From assembly GCA_027579435.1 (NCBI GenBank), contig JANBPK010001079.1, positions 1 to 53,762 on the forward strand: DNA of 53,762 nucleotides. The letters run 5' to 3'. The stretch is from Candolleomyces eurysporus (taxonomy: Eukaryota; Basidiomycota; Agaricomycetes; Agaricales; Psathyrellaceae). A program made the translations under genes and the position numbers. The notes under the pieces are model-generated. The model did no database searches and had not been told where the DNA came from. It saw nothing but the letters and a program-made list of their open reading frames with translations. Shown piece by piece: positions 21,832-33,076 of the stretch. Numbering within the stretch: position 1 is the stretch's first letter; each line of letters begins with the position of its first letter.

Positions 21832-24800
21832 TCATAATGTGCCTTGACGGGATGCGACTTCGTTACGCATCCCCCTCGTCAACATCAACAATAGATTCTC
21901 TATCCTCGCTTGTCGATCCTGCAAGAAAGAAACGCAATCAATTCAAACAACTCTAATAGAGTGAAACCAGACCAGCAAAAACATAAACGTACCTGCAACT
22001 CCTTCATCTCATCCTTCAACTTCTGCACCGGCAAGTCCTTCACATCCTCCAACAAAGTCTCAATCCTCCGAATATTCGACTCTGCGACACCGCTAGCCGC
22101 CACCTGCTGCTCAGTCGGATACTTATTGTTAAACAGCCTAGCCAACGGACTCCGACTGCTAGAGGTCGAAGTATACACTTCAGGCGACAAGACGGTGGTG
22201 TCCGTAGGCGAAAGCATACTCTGCACCCTCAACCTATTCCGGCGCTCTGCTGCAAAGTTAGTGTTGCTCCCGGTAGGCGAGGTGGGCAAAGACGGAGCCT
22301 GCTGGGGGAGTTCGCTGGTAGAGGCAGGCTCAATAGGACTCGCTTCACTCAAAGACACTTTGACGCTTGATGGACTTCGTCTGCGCCGAGGTGTGTTTCC
22401 AGGAGCCGGGGACCTGGACATGGATAAACGTGTCTTCCTTGGCGTGCTGCGGTTCTCGCCTTTGCCTCTAGCACCGAGGGTTTCTCTTGAGTGTTGCGAT
22501 CGCAGTGCAAGGTGATCGTCCTCGTCGTATTCGTCGAACAGATCGTATTCATCGTTCAACTCCACGTCAAAGATGGCTTCAAAGAGGTCGTTGGTGGTGG
22601 ACCCGACCAGGGCCTCGACGAGCGGCATGTTCTTGATGTGCCTTGGGAGACTGTTGAACAGAGACTGAGCGACGTCGATACTGTTTTCTCGGAACTTGCG
22701 TCCATCAGCGAGGTAGCGTTCGTAGATGCCTATGATGATAAGCTGCGGAAGACTCGTAAGCTTGATGAGGAAGACATTCGTGGTGTGGAGAGCGCGTGGT
22801 GTCAAGAACCAGCTTGCAGGCTTCAGAATGATGAAAGCAAGGATATTGAAGGGTGGTTGATACGAGAAGAGGGCGTCTGACTTGACGCTGCGGGATTGAG
22901 TCAGTGGATGGTGACCAAGGAGGTCAATTCTTCCCTCACCCTTCAATTGTCGAGATAGAGAATTGATAGAGGTACTGCGGATAAGGTTTAGGTTCCTTCT
23001 AGTCTTATTTGTTCAGATCGATAAGAGGCACGAACCTCTTGCGTCGCATTCTATATATGCAGTCAGTATGACAGCTCATTTGAATGTAGTATGGCGACGT
23101 ACAGCATCAATTCTAGCCACCGTGTTTGATAGGATAGAGATGAGAACTGACGAAAGGGTTCAGCACCAGCTCAAGGAGATCTTCTGAAGTTCACATACTT
23201 GTGAGCAGCAGAGTATTCGACAATGCAGCGAAAACGGTCATGAGGATCGGCCCAAACAGAGGATGGAAACTAGACGCCTGAGCAAAACTCAAGTACGTAT
23301 TTCCAAACCATATTTGCACCATCAACCACGCGATCGACTTGAGCGTCCATCCATGGCTGTCAGGATTGTCAGAAGCTGGGGGGTGAGGTGAATTAATGTC
23401 CTCGCGACGTCAAAAAAGCTTGGGTGAAAGCAGACTAACCAAGGTTCCAAAGCGTAAACAACAGCCCAGAGAAGCATATGGCAGCGATGCCGATGAAGAA
23501 GACGAATTGGGAGATCATGGCACGTAGCGATCTGGAGGGGGGGTAACCAGGACCGGGACCGGGGTCAACGAGTAAACAAGGAAATCTTACAGTTTGACGT
23601 ACATTATAACAACGTTATCCGAAACAGCAAAGAAAGCTAATCTGAAGGCGTGCGTCTATTAGAGCGGCGCTAGGACTTTGGGAGATTGAGAGCTCCGTAC
23701 CTGGGGAACAGAATACAAGCGGCGCAGGAGAGAACGTCGAAGGCCATGGCCGAAATGTTTTCTGCCCAGGCCAGTTAGATTAGGTGCTCCTATTCATGAT
23801 GAGAGCCGAATAATCGTACCGTTGCCATCCGAAAGACCCTTGATTCTCAAAACAAGGTATACCAGGAAGATTATGATAAGGGAAAAGTCAAAAGCATTCC
23901 AGATCTTTCGAGGTTTCAGCATCTGAGCGGGACGGTCGTCAACCTGGCTACTCACGTTTGCGATATAAACTGGAAACAAGGTCAGCTGGTGGAGGTGGGG
24001 TAAATTTAGAAGAACACTTACTGATCCAGCCGTGTTCGGTGGAAGCGGTATACTCTTCCAGGGCGAATGCGGAGGCAAAGATAATGAATGCAATTTCCCA
24101 GTTGGTCAAGTGTGATTTATCCTGATCTGAGATTCGTGCGTTGATAGTAAGACATCGAGTGCTCTCCTTGGAGACGAGGGGTACTGACTTGACAGAGATA
24201 GAACAAGGGTCAACAGCAACAACGCAAAATTGATGAATTCCAAATAGGCGCCATATTTTGGGACACGCAGCCTACCGTATGCATGAGTTATTAAATCAAC
24301 GTAAATTATTTTGGAGGAAGTATTTACCGATAGTGGTCGAGGAATGGGGCTTTCTTGGCGTCGTAAATCTCGATAGCTCGAGGTTTGTAATTGTCGGCAA
24401 GTATGGACCGATTGGCAAAAGAGGAAAAGACGACTTTGCCGGCATAGATATCGGTCACAACCTTTTGTGTTACGGGAGCTGCAAGAAAAGCCTTTGCTTC
24501 GGTTGAAATGGCCATCTGGCAAAAAATAGTTTAGCACCATTATTCCGGCTTTGAGGAGCCCTGCTAACCTCAATTGCACTGTGCGCAGAGTCAATGTCAT
24601 CATCATCAGCATTGAGTGTTTGTTTGACTGAATCCGTGACTTGTTCAGGAGCTCCAGCCAGAGGGCTCCAACTCGTAGTCAGCACCGCGACGGTCTGGAT
24701 GTAGTAGGTCCCGAAACGGTTAAGCAGCTTTATGGCAAGGATCTCACAGAGATCCGCCCTGGAGAGCATCACGCCAGCAAAGGCTAGCTCTGATTCGGAC

Positions 24801-25233
24801 TCTGCCAAAAAGAACTGCCTGACCACCAAACAGGCATATACGACTGCGAGATTCCTGAGTCGCGCATATTTGTTGACGAGCGGGCGAACTATCGTGAAGT
24901 TGATATCGGCCGCCGTCAGTTGGCTAAGGGTTAGACGGCGTTTTGAATATCATCCGAAGGAAGAGAAGAAGAATAGACGGACTCCCAGGTCAATGCACTG
25001 TCTGGGTACTCGAGCGTCAGAAGGGCGACGAAATAGGTCTAATATTGAGTAGCGGGAGCTCACCAATTGTTGTCTGGGAAAGGAAATGTCAATGCGCAAT
25101 TAGCGGGACTGAGGTGGGCGGTGGACCGTACCGTAACGTCTTTCCTGAGCGCTGGGATCAGAGGAAAGACCTTGATCTGAGCGAGGTTCTCGGGGGTCGG
25201 TGCAAGGAGCCCAGCACGCTGCTCTGGGTCCAT
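21832..25233 (-). CDS. YVC1: Vacuolar TRP-type calcium channel YVC1
   Basis: TRP-family cation channel that releases calcium from the fungal vacuole. Seventeen exons: 25233-25132, 25073-25064, 25001-24983, 24923-24569, 24515-24328, 24271-24189, 24126-24022, 23969-23820, 23761-23701, 23641-23603, 23531-23440, 23375-23199, 23146-23103, 23050-23036, 22974-22940, 22887-21993 and 21918-21832, giving 818 aa with matching phases. The cytosolic N-terminus includes TPENLAQIKVFPLIP and LTAADINFTIVRPLV. Hydrophobic helices follow from about residue 232, with a pore region around HPLFGPILM and the last helix ILISILSNTVARID. An acidic cluster DEYDLFDEYDEDD lies near residues 602-615, as in YVC1 proteins. 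The C-terminus ends in a predicted coil. Start chosen at the ATG; an in-frame TTG lies upstream. Exons of 10, 15 and 19 bp are unusual. Confidence 0.93.
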
Positions 25234-25543
25234 GGGTGGCGACAAGCGCTGCTGTCGGGCGCTCGAGGGCTTCCGGAGCGACTGGCCCTATTCGGCTCTA
25301 GCAAAGATCGAAAGGGGGGGAGCGGGAAAAGGTCCGCCGATTCTTTTGTTGTTGGTGGAGGTGGAAAGGCAGCGGCGGTTGCGTCTATTGTCTTTTCCCA
25401 GTGCCGGATGGGGAAACAAGCCTGACAGCGACCAAAACGGCTCAAGGGCCTTCTCCCACGCTCATCATCGAGATCAGACAGCCTTGTATTTCTACCTCTT
25501 AACTCTCCGCCGGCCTTTCTTTCTCTCCCCAATCGCGTGCGAT
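25234..25543. promoter_or_regulatory. Divergent promoter, YVC1 and STK32-like kinase
   Basis: 310 bp separate two divergent start codons, so control elements of both genes must lie here or overlap it. I see no TATA box. A pyrimidine-rich stretch (25490-25530) precedes the kinase start, typical of fungal core promoters. Confidence 0.45.
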
Positions 25544-27251
25544 ATGGGATGCTGTTTCTCTGAACCAGTCGACTTCGAGGGCGAGGTCAACCTCTACCAC
25601 TTTGACCTCCACCGCGCAGTGGGCAAGGGGGCCTTCGGCAAGGTCAGTACCATTGGTCTCCCGCTTTCTATAGCGCTTATCATCGTCCGCAGGTTCGTGT
25701 CGTCGAACACAAGCGATCCAAGAAGCTTTACGCCCTCAAGTACATCGACAAGGCTCGATGCATCAAGCAAAAGGCAGTGGCCAACATCATCCAAGAGCGT
25801 CGACTCCTGGAAGAGGTCCGTATGAACCCCGGCACTCCACCCCGTTCCGTGTCTAACTCCTGCCACAGATCGACCACCCATTCATTGTGAACCTGCGATA
25901 CGCGTTTCAGGACGATGAGAACTGCTTCTTCGTGTCCGACTTGATGCTGGGAGGGGATCTACGCTGTGAGTTTCGTCCTTCCTGCCCGTGTTTCCTGCTG
26001 CTCAACCCCCCGTTCCTAGTCCACTTGGAGCGCAAGGGTTCTATCCCGGAGAACGTTGTCCAATTCTGGGTGGCAGAACTTTCATGTGGTCTCGAGTACC
26101 TCCATCGCCAGCGGATAATCCATCGGTAGGTTTTTCCATGGAACATGTTCCTGAATGATCTCAACATTCCTTCTCAGGGACTTGAAGCCCGACAACATCC
26201 TGCTCGACTCCGCGGGTCATGCCCACTTGACCGACTTCAACGTGGCTATCCACTATTCCGAACGTCGCCTACACTCCAGCGTGGCCGGCAGCATGGCCTA
26301 CATGGCGCCCCAGGTCGTGAGCCGGAAGGGTTACTCATGGCAGGTTGACTGGTGGAGCTTGGGCATTACTGCCTACGAACTTTTGTTCCACAAACGTCCG
26401 TTTGACGGTCGAAATGCGGAGAAAATGACCAACTCCATTCTCAAGGACCCTCTGACGTTCCCGGAGAATGCCAGTGAGCATGTCAGCGAGGACGGCATTG
26501 CAGTGTTGCGAGGGGTAAGTTTCTCCAAGTTAATTCTTAACTGGCATTGTTCTGATAACTCTATAGTTTATTGAACGCGACGTGAACCAACGGCTGGGAT
26601 GCAGACCTAACGGTCAGGGCATTGAAGACATTCGACAGCATCCATGGTTCAAGAGCATCAACTGGGATCAACTGGAAAGCAAAGAATGCCAACCGCCATT
26701 TGTTCCTGACGTGCGTCTTTTTTCCATATGGTCCCAGACGAGCCCAAATTAACTCTTCCCTTCCATATGATTTAGATGAAGCAAGCCAACTTTGATGTAT
26801 CCCACGAGCTCGACGAGTTCCTGATGGTCGAAAAGCCCCTTACGCATTCAAAACGCAAGGCTAATCCTGACTTGGAGAAGATGAAGCCAGAGTTGAGGCA
26901 ACTCGAGGAACAGTGAGTACACATCCCTTGTTCCCTTCTGGTACTGTTTGTAGGATCGTTCCTGACGCCGCTCTTTGTAGGTTCACCCACTACGACTTCA
27001 CATCATCAAAGCGCATGTCATACTACCCCCACAATCAGCCGATTGTTGCAATCGGACCAGATAGCGACGGCACCGAACGAACGTACTCTCAGTCGGTGAC
27101 AGGGACGCTCGTGACTGGGGTCAATGGAACGATGGTCGACCGGTCACTCGCTGGCTCTCCACCACTGGACGGTGAAACGACATATCAAGGTCATCACCAA
27201 AGGAACCCGACTCTACGTTCTGCCTCAATAGACCGACGCACTCAAGCATAA
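25544..27251 (+). CDS. YANK/STK32-type AGC serine/threonine kinase
   Basis: AGC-group protein kinase of the YANK (STK32) class. Eight exons: 25544-25642, 25693-25815, 25869-25965, 26020-26125, 26178-26514, 26567-26710, 26776-26912 and 26981-27251, giving 437 aa. MGCC at the N-terminus fits N-myristoylation plus palmitoylation, so membrane attachment is likely. Catalytic parts visible: GKGAFGK (28-33), ALK with Lys49, Glu68 in helix C, HRDLKPDN (141-148), then TDFNVA in place of the usual DFG. The DFN triplet is a known mark of YANK kinases, not damage. MAPQVV replaces the APE motif. The C-tail after residue about 330 has HYDFTSS and Ser/Thr-rich sequence like an AGC tail. Confidence 0.92.
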
Positions 27252-28009
27252 TCTCATGACTACTTCTGTGAGTTCAGCATGTCTTCAGTTTGAACGCGTG
27301 TCTGACAGTTGACTTCTACAGTGTATCCACGCTAATTTATTACCACACGACTATCTGTATCCACTAGTAATGCTTCGCATGCCATCGCTATCTTGTTTCA
27401 CACATCGTCAGGACTCGCTATCTCCCCAANCCCTGTTGCACAATTAGCCTTTCGAACATTTTCATTCTCACTCATACCATCCTCCTTGGATACGCATCAT
27501 GATTACATGTACATTGCCCGCATTACCTTCTTTCTTTCTTTTCTACGCATACGGCATCACTTATACTCTTGTTTCCATCATTTTCCATGTTGCCCGACGC
27601 GTTGGCATATGCTTTGTTCTTGTACATCAACCTTCTTTCACTGCGCTGGCCGACACTCGGCATAATGCTCCCTTATACTCCTCCTTCCCAGTCATTGCCG
27701 ACTCAACCTACTTTACGACGCTCTATGTCCATGAACCCCCCTTGTACTTTTAATAGTGCACACTAGTTATTAGTTTTAGTACATGCCAAATTCCATAGAA
27801 ACATGAAAACACACCATACTTGGCATGCATCGAGGAGCTGTAGAAGCACGAGGTGCTGTAGACGCGGCAGGCCGGGGAAGGCGCAGTATTACCCACTCCG
27901 AGTCCCCCATCTTGACATCAACGTTCAACCAACATTCAGGCGGCAAGCCTCAGGTCCTGTTGACACCCCGAACCCTGATTACATAGTAGTGCTGTTGCTT
28001 ATGGGTGCG
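27252..28009. other. Intergenic between kinase and macro-domain gene
   Basis: Pyrimidine-rich, low-complexity DNA, probably the 3' UTR of the kinase gene and the promoter of the macro-domain gene. One ambiguous base is at 27430. No gene seen. Confidence 0.5.
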
Positions 28010-29926
28010 ATGAGTTCGCGACGGGCGTCATTCTGGGTCCGGCTCTCATCATCAATTCGTACCATCACCATGTCGTCGACCCCTGCGAGCCGCGAGCGTT
28101 CTGCATCTCCAGGCCGGGCCCCTGCACCCCATGCTTCCGCCTTTATTCGCCTTGGGAGCATTAAGACTGTCGCTCAGATGTATCACGACAAGGAGCTGAA
28201 AGCGGCGGAGGGGGATAAAGTCAAAAGGCCGGTGAACGCTTCCCATTTGGAGAGGGTTTCACTCTTGTTAGTGGTAGTGCAGTGCACTTGTTTCGCTCAC
28301 CTCATCGATGATAATGGCTGACGGATTTCTGATATTTTTTCTCGTTATACTTTTGGGTCTTCTTCTGCCCCATGCAAATTGACTGCATGCGTGCTGGTGT
28401 GGGGGTGGTGATCATGATCACTTGTCGATCTGGTCTGGATCGTTCTGCTTGATCCCTTGGGATAATCTCGCTGCAACACCCGGGGCGCTCTCACTGGCAT
28501 GGTCCCTGCGCGGGTCCCACATACGCGCCATCTCCCCCTTGGTGCCTTTGGCCGACATTCAATGATAAAAATAAAGCCAGGGGGATATCACGAAACTCGA
28601 CGTCGACGCCATCGTGAACGCTGCCAACAAGAGTCTCCTTGGTCAGTTCTATTTCAATATTTAATTCTTAATATCTCGATATCTGACGGAATTGACGTGA
28701 TTTTGTTGTATTATCATTTATATTGGTACTATTACAGGCGGAGGAGGAGGTAAGGCAACCGGCATCTGATGCGCTCACTCGGGCTGCAATCTGACGGGTC
28801 CTTGTTCAAAACTTCGAATTATGAGATACTAATCCCGGCTGTTTGTTTACTCTTTCTAGTTGACGGTGCTATTCATAGCGCTGCTGGACCTAAGCTTCTG
28901 GCTGAATGTGGGTATTTATCTTTGCCGTTTTACGAGATTAATCTATCTCGAGGGTGGCTGATTGACTGAATGACTGACTGACGGTCGTGTGCCCCCCGCA
29001 AATTAGGTCGGCAGCTTAACGGATGTTTGACTGGACAGTCCAAGATCACTCGGGGGTATAACCTTCCTGCGTACGTCTTCGTCGTATGTTTATTTGAAAG
29101 TGCTGTGTGATGAACGAATCTGTGTTGAACAGGAGCCATATCATTCATACTGTTGGACCGGTGTATTCGTCGTCGGACGTTGAGACCAAGGCTGAGCAGT
29201 TGGCTTCTTGCTACCAAACGAGTTTGCAACTGGCGGTTGAGAACTCTCTCAAGCATGTCGTAAGTATTACCGTCTGATTCTTCTCTTCTCTTTCCATCAA
29301 GTTCCACCCATCTTGCTTTCTGGCTCTGACAGCTTGCTCTATAGGCCTTCCCGTCCATCTCTACGGGTATCTATGGGTACCCCATTGAGGATGCCACGCA
29401 CATCGCTTTGCAAGTTGCGCGCGATTTCTGTGATTCCGAGGACGGACACAAGGTGTGCCTTGACTCCTCTGTGCCTCAGATGATGCGCCTCACTAAAGCT
29501 CTTCATAGCTTGACAGGATCATCCTTGTTGTCTGGAGTAACAGAGATAAAGGAGTGTATGAGTGAGTATTGGAGACTCTCACGTAGAGAAAATAGCGCTG
29601 ACAAGGTTTGTGTCATTTCCAGGACACTCATTCCTGAGTATTTCCCTCCCGTTCAAGCTGCCAGTGAAGAGCAGGCAGCGGGGTCTTCGGAGGCCTCCAA
29701 GGAGGATACCACTGCTGCTGAGCCAGCAGAGACCGCAGCCCCTAAGGAGGANACTACTGATGCTGGTGCTGGTGAGCCGGCAGAGGCTGCAGCCCCAAAG
29801 GAGGATACCACTGGTGCTAGTGCTGGTGAGCCGGCGGAGGCCGCAGCCCCGGAGAAAGATACTACTACCACTGCCCCTGCTCCTGCTGCCGCGGAGCCGG
29901 CAGACGCTGTTAAAGCAAATTTTTAG
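28010..29926 (+). CDS. MacroD-type macro-domain protein
   Basis: Predicted ADP-ribose-binding hydrolase of the MACROD group, acting on mono-ADP-ribosyl or O-acetyl-ADP-ribose. Exons: 28010-28266, 28577-28641, 28738-28749, 28860-28907, 29007-29070, 29133-29259, 29345-29452, 29509-29561 and 29623-29926, giving 345 aa (325 if the ATG at 28070 is used). Motifs: GDITKLDVDAIVNAAN, GGGGVDGAIH, CRQLNGC, HTVGPVY, STGIYGYP and VVWSNRDKGVYE. The 20 residues before the second ATG are Arg/Ser-rich without acids, like a mitochondrial presequence. The first intron (28267-28576, 310 bp) is the longest seen here and its AAAG acceptor is weak. The C-terminal 70 residues are Ala/Glu/Thr repeats containing an N at 29752. 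Confidence 0.85.
29699..29911 (+). repeat. Coding tandem repeat in macro-domain gene
   Basis: Four imperfect units (29699-29743, 29744-29797, 29798-29851, 29852-29911) encode K-E-D-T-T...EPAE-AAAP type peptides of 15-20 residues. All lengths are multiples of three, so the frame is kept. Confidence 0.8.
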
Positions 29927-30379
29927 GGTTTACAAACATACTCGAGACGATAAGTGTAATTCTATTGGATTTGAACAGGAAAACCTGGAGAACTTGAGAA
30001 TCCTTGATCCGGGGTGCATCCCGTTGATTCCAGCCAACCGTCAAACCAGATCTCCCACCACTCTAGACGCTCCCACACAGGTCTCGTTTGCTTTCCTTTC
30101 TGACAGAGCGCTTGCTTCTCCTCATCCCTTTTCAATTTCACTACCCATGTCACTGGATTCGTTTCAACTGCCGCGTCGATGACATCATCACTGGTCAGAT
30201 GGCCCTGCACGCGGTCATGCCGCAAGGCTTGAAAGGAACTTCTGGGAAGGGCTACCGCGCTATTCTTCGACTTCAAGTGCCATGTAGATCATCAATCCAT
30301 CGCGCATCGTACCATCGATTTCATAGTCTTGAACGGAACCTCTTCATTTCTTCCTTTACTGCCCTCATCTCCACCAACG
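29927..30379. other. Intergenic, no gene seen
   Basis: Lies between the macro-domain stop and the start of the DHDPS-family gene. Short frames here have no recognisable features. Pyrimidine-rich DNA before 30380 fits a promoter. Confidence 0.45.
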
Positions 30380-31523
30380 ATGCCTGCAACGCCACCACCT
30401 CGAGGAGTTTACGTGCCTGCAGTGCTGTTTTTCGATGAGAACGAGGATTTCGACGTCCCTGCTATCAAATCTCATGTACTGCGCTTAGCTAAAGTGCGTC
30501 GTACTCAAAGCTATTGACCGTCATCCAAAATCGATTGATCACTGATCTTGGGTTCAATAGGGAGGCGTCACCGGCATCCTCGTCCAGGGATCGAATGGAG
30601 AAGCTCAGCACCTGTTCGTACCATCTCCTTTACACCCTCGCTCCTCCATGTCCAATGTACGTGTAAGCTCAACAACGGGAATGCCACAGATCACGGGAAG
30701 AGCGAAAGGCTGCGATCGCGTTGACCAGGGAAACCTTGGACGAGAACGGGTTCAAGAATACCCTCGTCATCGCTGGGACGGGGGCACAGTCGACGCGAGA
30801 GACTAAACTATTTAATGAGGACGCGAAGGAAGCGGGAGCGACGTTTGCGCTTGTGCTTACACCTTCTACGTGGGCGAAGAATATGACGACGGATGCGATC
30901 ATTCGGTTCCATCGGGAGGTGCGTTGCCTTCCAATCCCACTATATGTTTTTATCTCACACCACTCTTCCAGGTGGCCGACGCTTCTCCAATCCCAACGAT
31001 GATATACAACTTCCCCGGTGTCACCGCTGGTCTCGACCTAGACTCCGATATCATCTTCACACTGTCCGCACACCCGAATATCGTTGGTACGAAACTGTCG
31101 TGCGGAAACATTGGGAAGATCCAACGCCTCACCTCCCGTTTGAAACCCAAGGAGTTTGCTGTGTTCTCTGGACGGAGCGATTCCTTCGTCCACGGCCTAC
31201 ATGCAGGGAGCGCAGGTGGTATCACGGCGTTGGTTAACCTGATACCTCGGCAACATGTTGCGATTTTCCGGTCATGGGATGAAGTAGGGGTGTATGACGC
31301 TATGGAAGTTCAAGCTAAACTTGGGCACGCTGATTGGGCGATCTCAAAAATCGGAGGGGTTGGAGGTATCAAGGCGCTCATCGTCAAGCATTTTGGGTAT
31401 GGGCAGCCGTACGTTCGGGGCCCTTTGAGCGCTGTGAACCCTGATTCCCTCGACAAGCATCAGAATTATGAGATCCTGGCTGAGTTGATTAGAAGAGAAG
31501 GGGAGTACGACGAAGACGACTAG
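30380..31523 (+). CDS. Dihydrodipicolinate synthase-family aldolase/lyase
   Basis: Class I Schiff-base aldolase of the DHDPS/N-acetylneuraminate lyase family. In fungi such proteins are usually 4-hydroxy-2-oxoglutarate aldolases or 2-keto-3-deoxy-sugar aldolases rather than lysine biosynthesis enzymes, since fungi make lysine via aminoadipate. Four exons: 30380-30493, 30561-30613, 30690-30918 and 30972-31523, giving 315 aa, the usual length. The substrate-binding GSNGEAQHL, catalytic Tyr in MIYNFPG and Schiff-base Lys in VGTKLSCGN are all present, followed by FSGRSDSF and GSAGGITAL. The second intron uses a GTTCGT donor; the other choice breaks the frame. It converges with TMEM86, with only 39 bp between the stop codons. 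Confidence 0.9.
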
Positions 31524-31562
31524 ATTAGTGTAAATGCATACATGTCGGTTTGTGTTTTGTGC

Positions 31563-32441
31563 TCAAATCGACCCTGCGAGTATGAGATTGGCGCCAAAGT
31601 AGAAGATCCAGCCGACTGATCTGAACGCCCATCCAGGTCTTGACCCCGAGCTTCGCTTGTTCCTCCCTGAATAAGAATGGGGATAGGCAGGAGGAAGCTT
31701 CTTCTTGCCGAAGACGTCTACCGCGACAAACAGGTCGCTGATCAAGAACATCCACGCCCCGAGTATCTTCTGCTGGCTTGGGTCTGTCGCTGTTGCCGTC
31801 CCAACCATGGTGGTGATGATGCAGACGTATGCTGTGACGAGACCAGCCATGCCATTTGGGATCTCGAGCTGCGTGGGTGATGAGGGACTGGAACCACCGA
31901 GGATCCCAAGCCATTTGCTCACACCCAAAACGACGATGGAGGCTAGGCCGAAGGCCGTCCAACGGAAGGGGATTCGGGATGGGTTGGAGGCAAAGGCGAC
32001 GATATATGATATTTGGGCCAACGCGAAGAAGAAGATTCCAGCTTTGAACCAGGGGGAATCTCCTTCACCCTTGACAGGGGTCGTCGTTTGCTTTGACCCC
32101 GGTAGCGGCCGGCGGAACGAAAAATAGGTATCCCTGGATGGGATGAGGAAAACATCTCCGAGGACGCTGAAACCCAACCCCAGGATCATGAACAGCGTGT
32201 ATCGGTATCGCTCTTCATGATAGATTGTCGTCCAGTCAAATGGGAGTTGGTAGATGATGGAGCCTCCGATGTCGAGTCCGCCGAGGAAGAAGGAGAGTGA
32301 GGCGAGGGTTTTGAAGAGTGCGCTTCCGAGATAGAAGGCGCTAGATTCGGAGAGAATTAGGAGTGTGAGGGAGAGTGTGAGGGATAGAGGGAAGGGTGTA
32401 GGTGGTAGGGTTAAAGTCGACGACATGGTGCGTATGGTCAA
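31563..32441 (-). CDS. TMEM86/YhhN-family membrane protein
   Basis: Multi-pass membrane protein of the YhhN family; animal TMEM86 members are lysoplasmalogenases that hydrolyse vinyl-ether lysophospholipids. Single exon, 292 aa, or 287 aa from the second ATG at 32426. About eight hydrophobic helices. The family core GLGFSVLGDVFLIP is in the middle, GAWMFLISDLFVAVDVF near the C-terminus and WIFYFGANLILAGS at the end. The two Asp residues in LGDVFL and ISDLF match the conserved acidic residues of the family. A hydrophilic loop (about residues 115-130) is longer than in short bacterial members. Catalytic activity is inferred only from the family. Confidence 0.85.
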   Translation of the reverse strand: MTIRTMSSTLTLPPTPFPLSLTLSLTLLILSESSAFYLGSALFKTLASLSFFLGGLDIGGSIIYQLPFDWTTIYHEERYRYTLFMILGLGFSVLGDVFLIPSRDTYFSFRRPLPGSKQTTTPVKGEGDSPWFKAGIFFFALAQISYIVAFASNPSRIPFRWTAFGLASIVVLGVSKWLGILGGSSPSSPTQLEIPNGMAGLVTAYVCIITTMVGTATATDPSQQKILGAWMFLISDLFVAVDVFGKKKLPPAYPHSYSGRNKRSSGSRPGWAFRSVGWIFYFGANLILAGSI

Positions 32442-33076
32442 GGTTACTCACGCATGATTGATTGTTCGAAACAGCGTCCGACGCGGATCAGTCCATCAAA
32501 CCATGAATTCGCCGAACGTCGATCTTTCCTCGTGTATATCTGCTCACTGCGAGTATGCTTCACAGAACAATAATACTCCAAATGCAAAACCTTCTTGACA
32601 GGCTCCATCTACGTGCCAGTCATGATTAGCCGAAATTCTGTGGTTGATGCCTTGGCAGTCTCCTAGGATCCAGTTGCTCTGAATGGCTGGCCTTGGAAGT
32701 ACCCAGAGTATAACGCTTGCCAGAAATGATAGTATTCTTAATTACTCAAAAAGGCGACTGGCAGCTTAAATATGGGCGACTGAAGGGGGCTGCAGAACGT
32801 CAACGAAGGCTGCACGGACCCCCAGAATGAAGTCATATCGGTTCTGGTCAACGTGGGTCCAAGCGTCATCCAATTAACAGGTGAAGAATGCCCGATTAGT
32901 AAATTGAAGAGAGTCCCTGGTTGAGAGAGTAGTATTACATAGTACACCAGTGGCACAGTAAATCACAAATTATGTGCAAGACAACAGTATACGAAAAAAA
33001 ACAGATATCCGGCTGGAGAATTGAAAACCCGATGTATTTCCCTATGAAGTGAGAGCAGAATTGCGTTGGGCGGTAG
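32442..33076. other. Intergenic, no gene seen
   Basis: Contains the TMEM86 promoter region and the 3' flank of the phosphate transporter. No convincing coding frame. Confidence 0.5.

Noticed and set aside
26230..26240. DFN instead of DFG as a sign of a dead kinase
   Set aside because: DFN is the normal form in the YANK/STK32 class, and the other catalytic residues are present.
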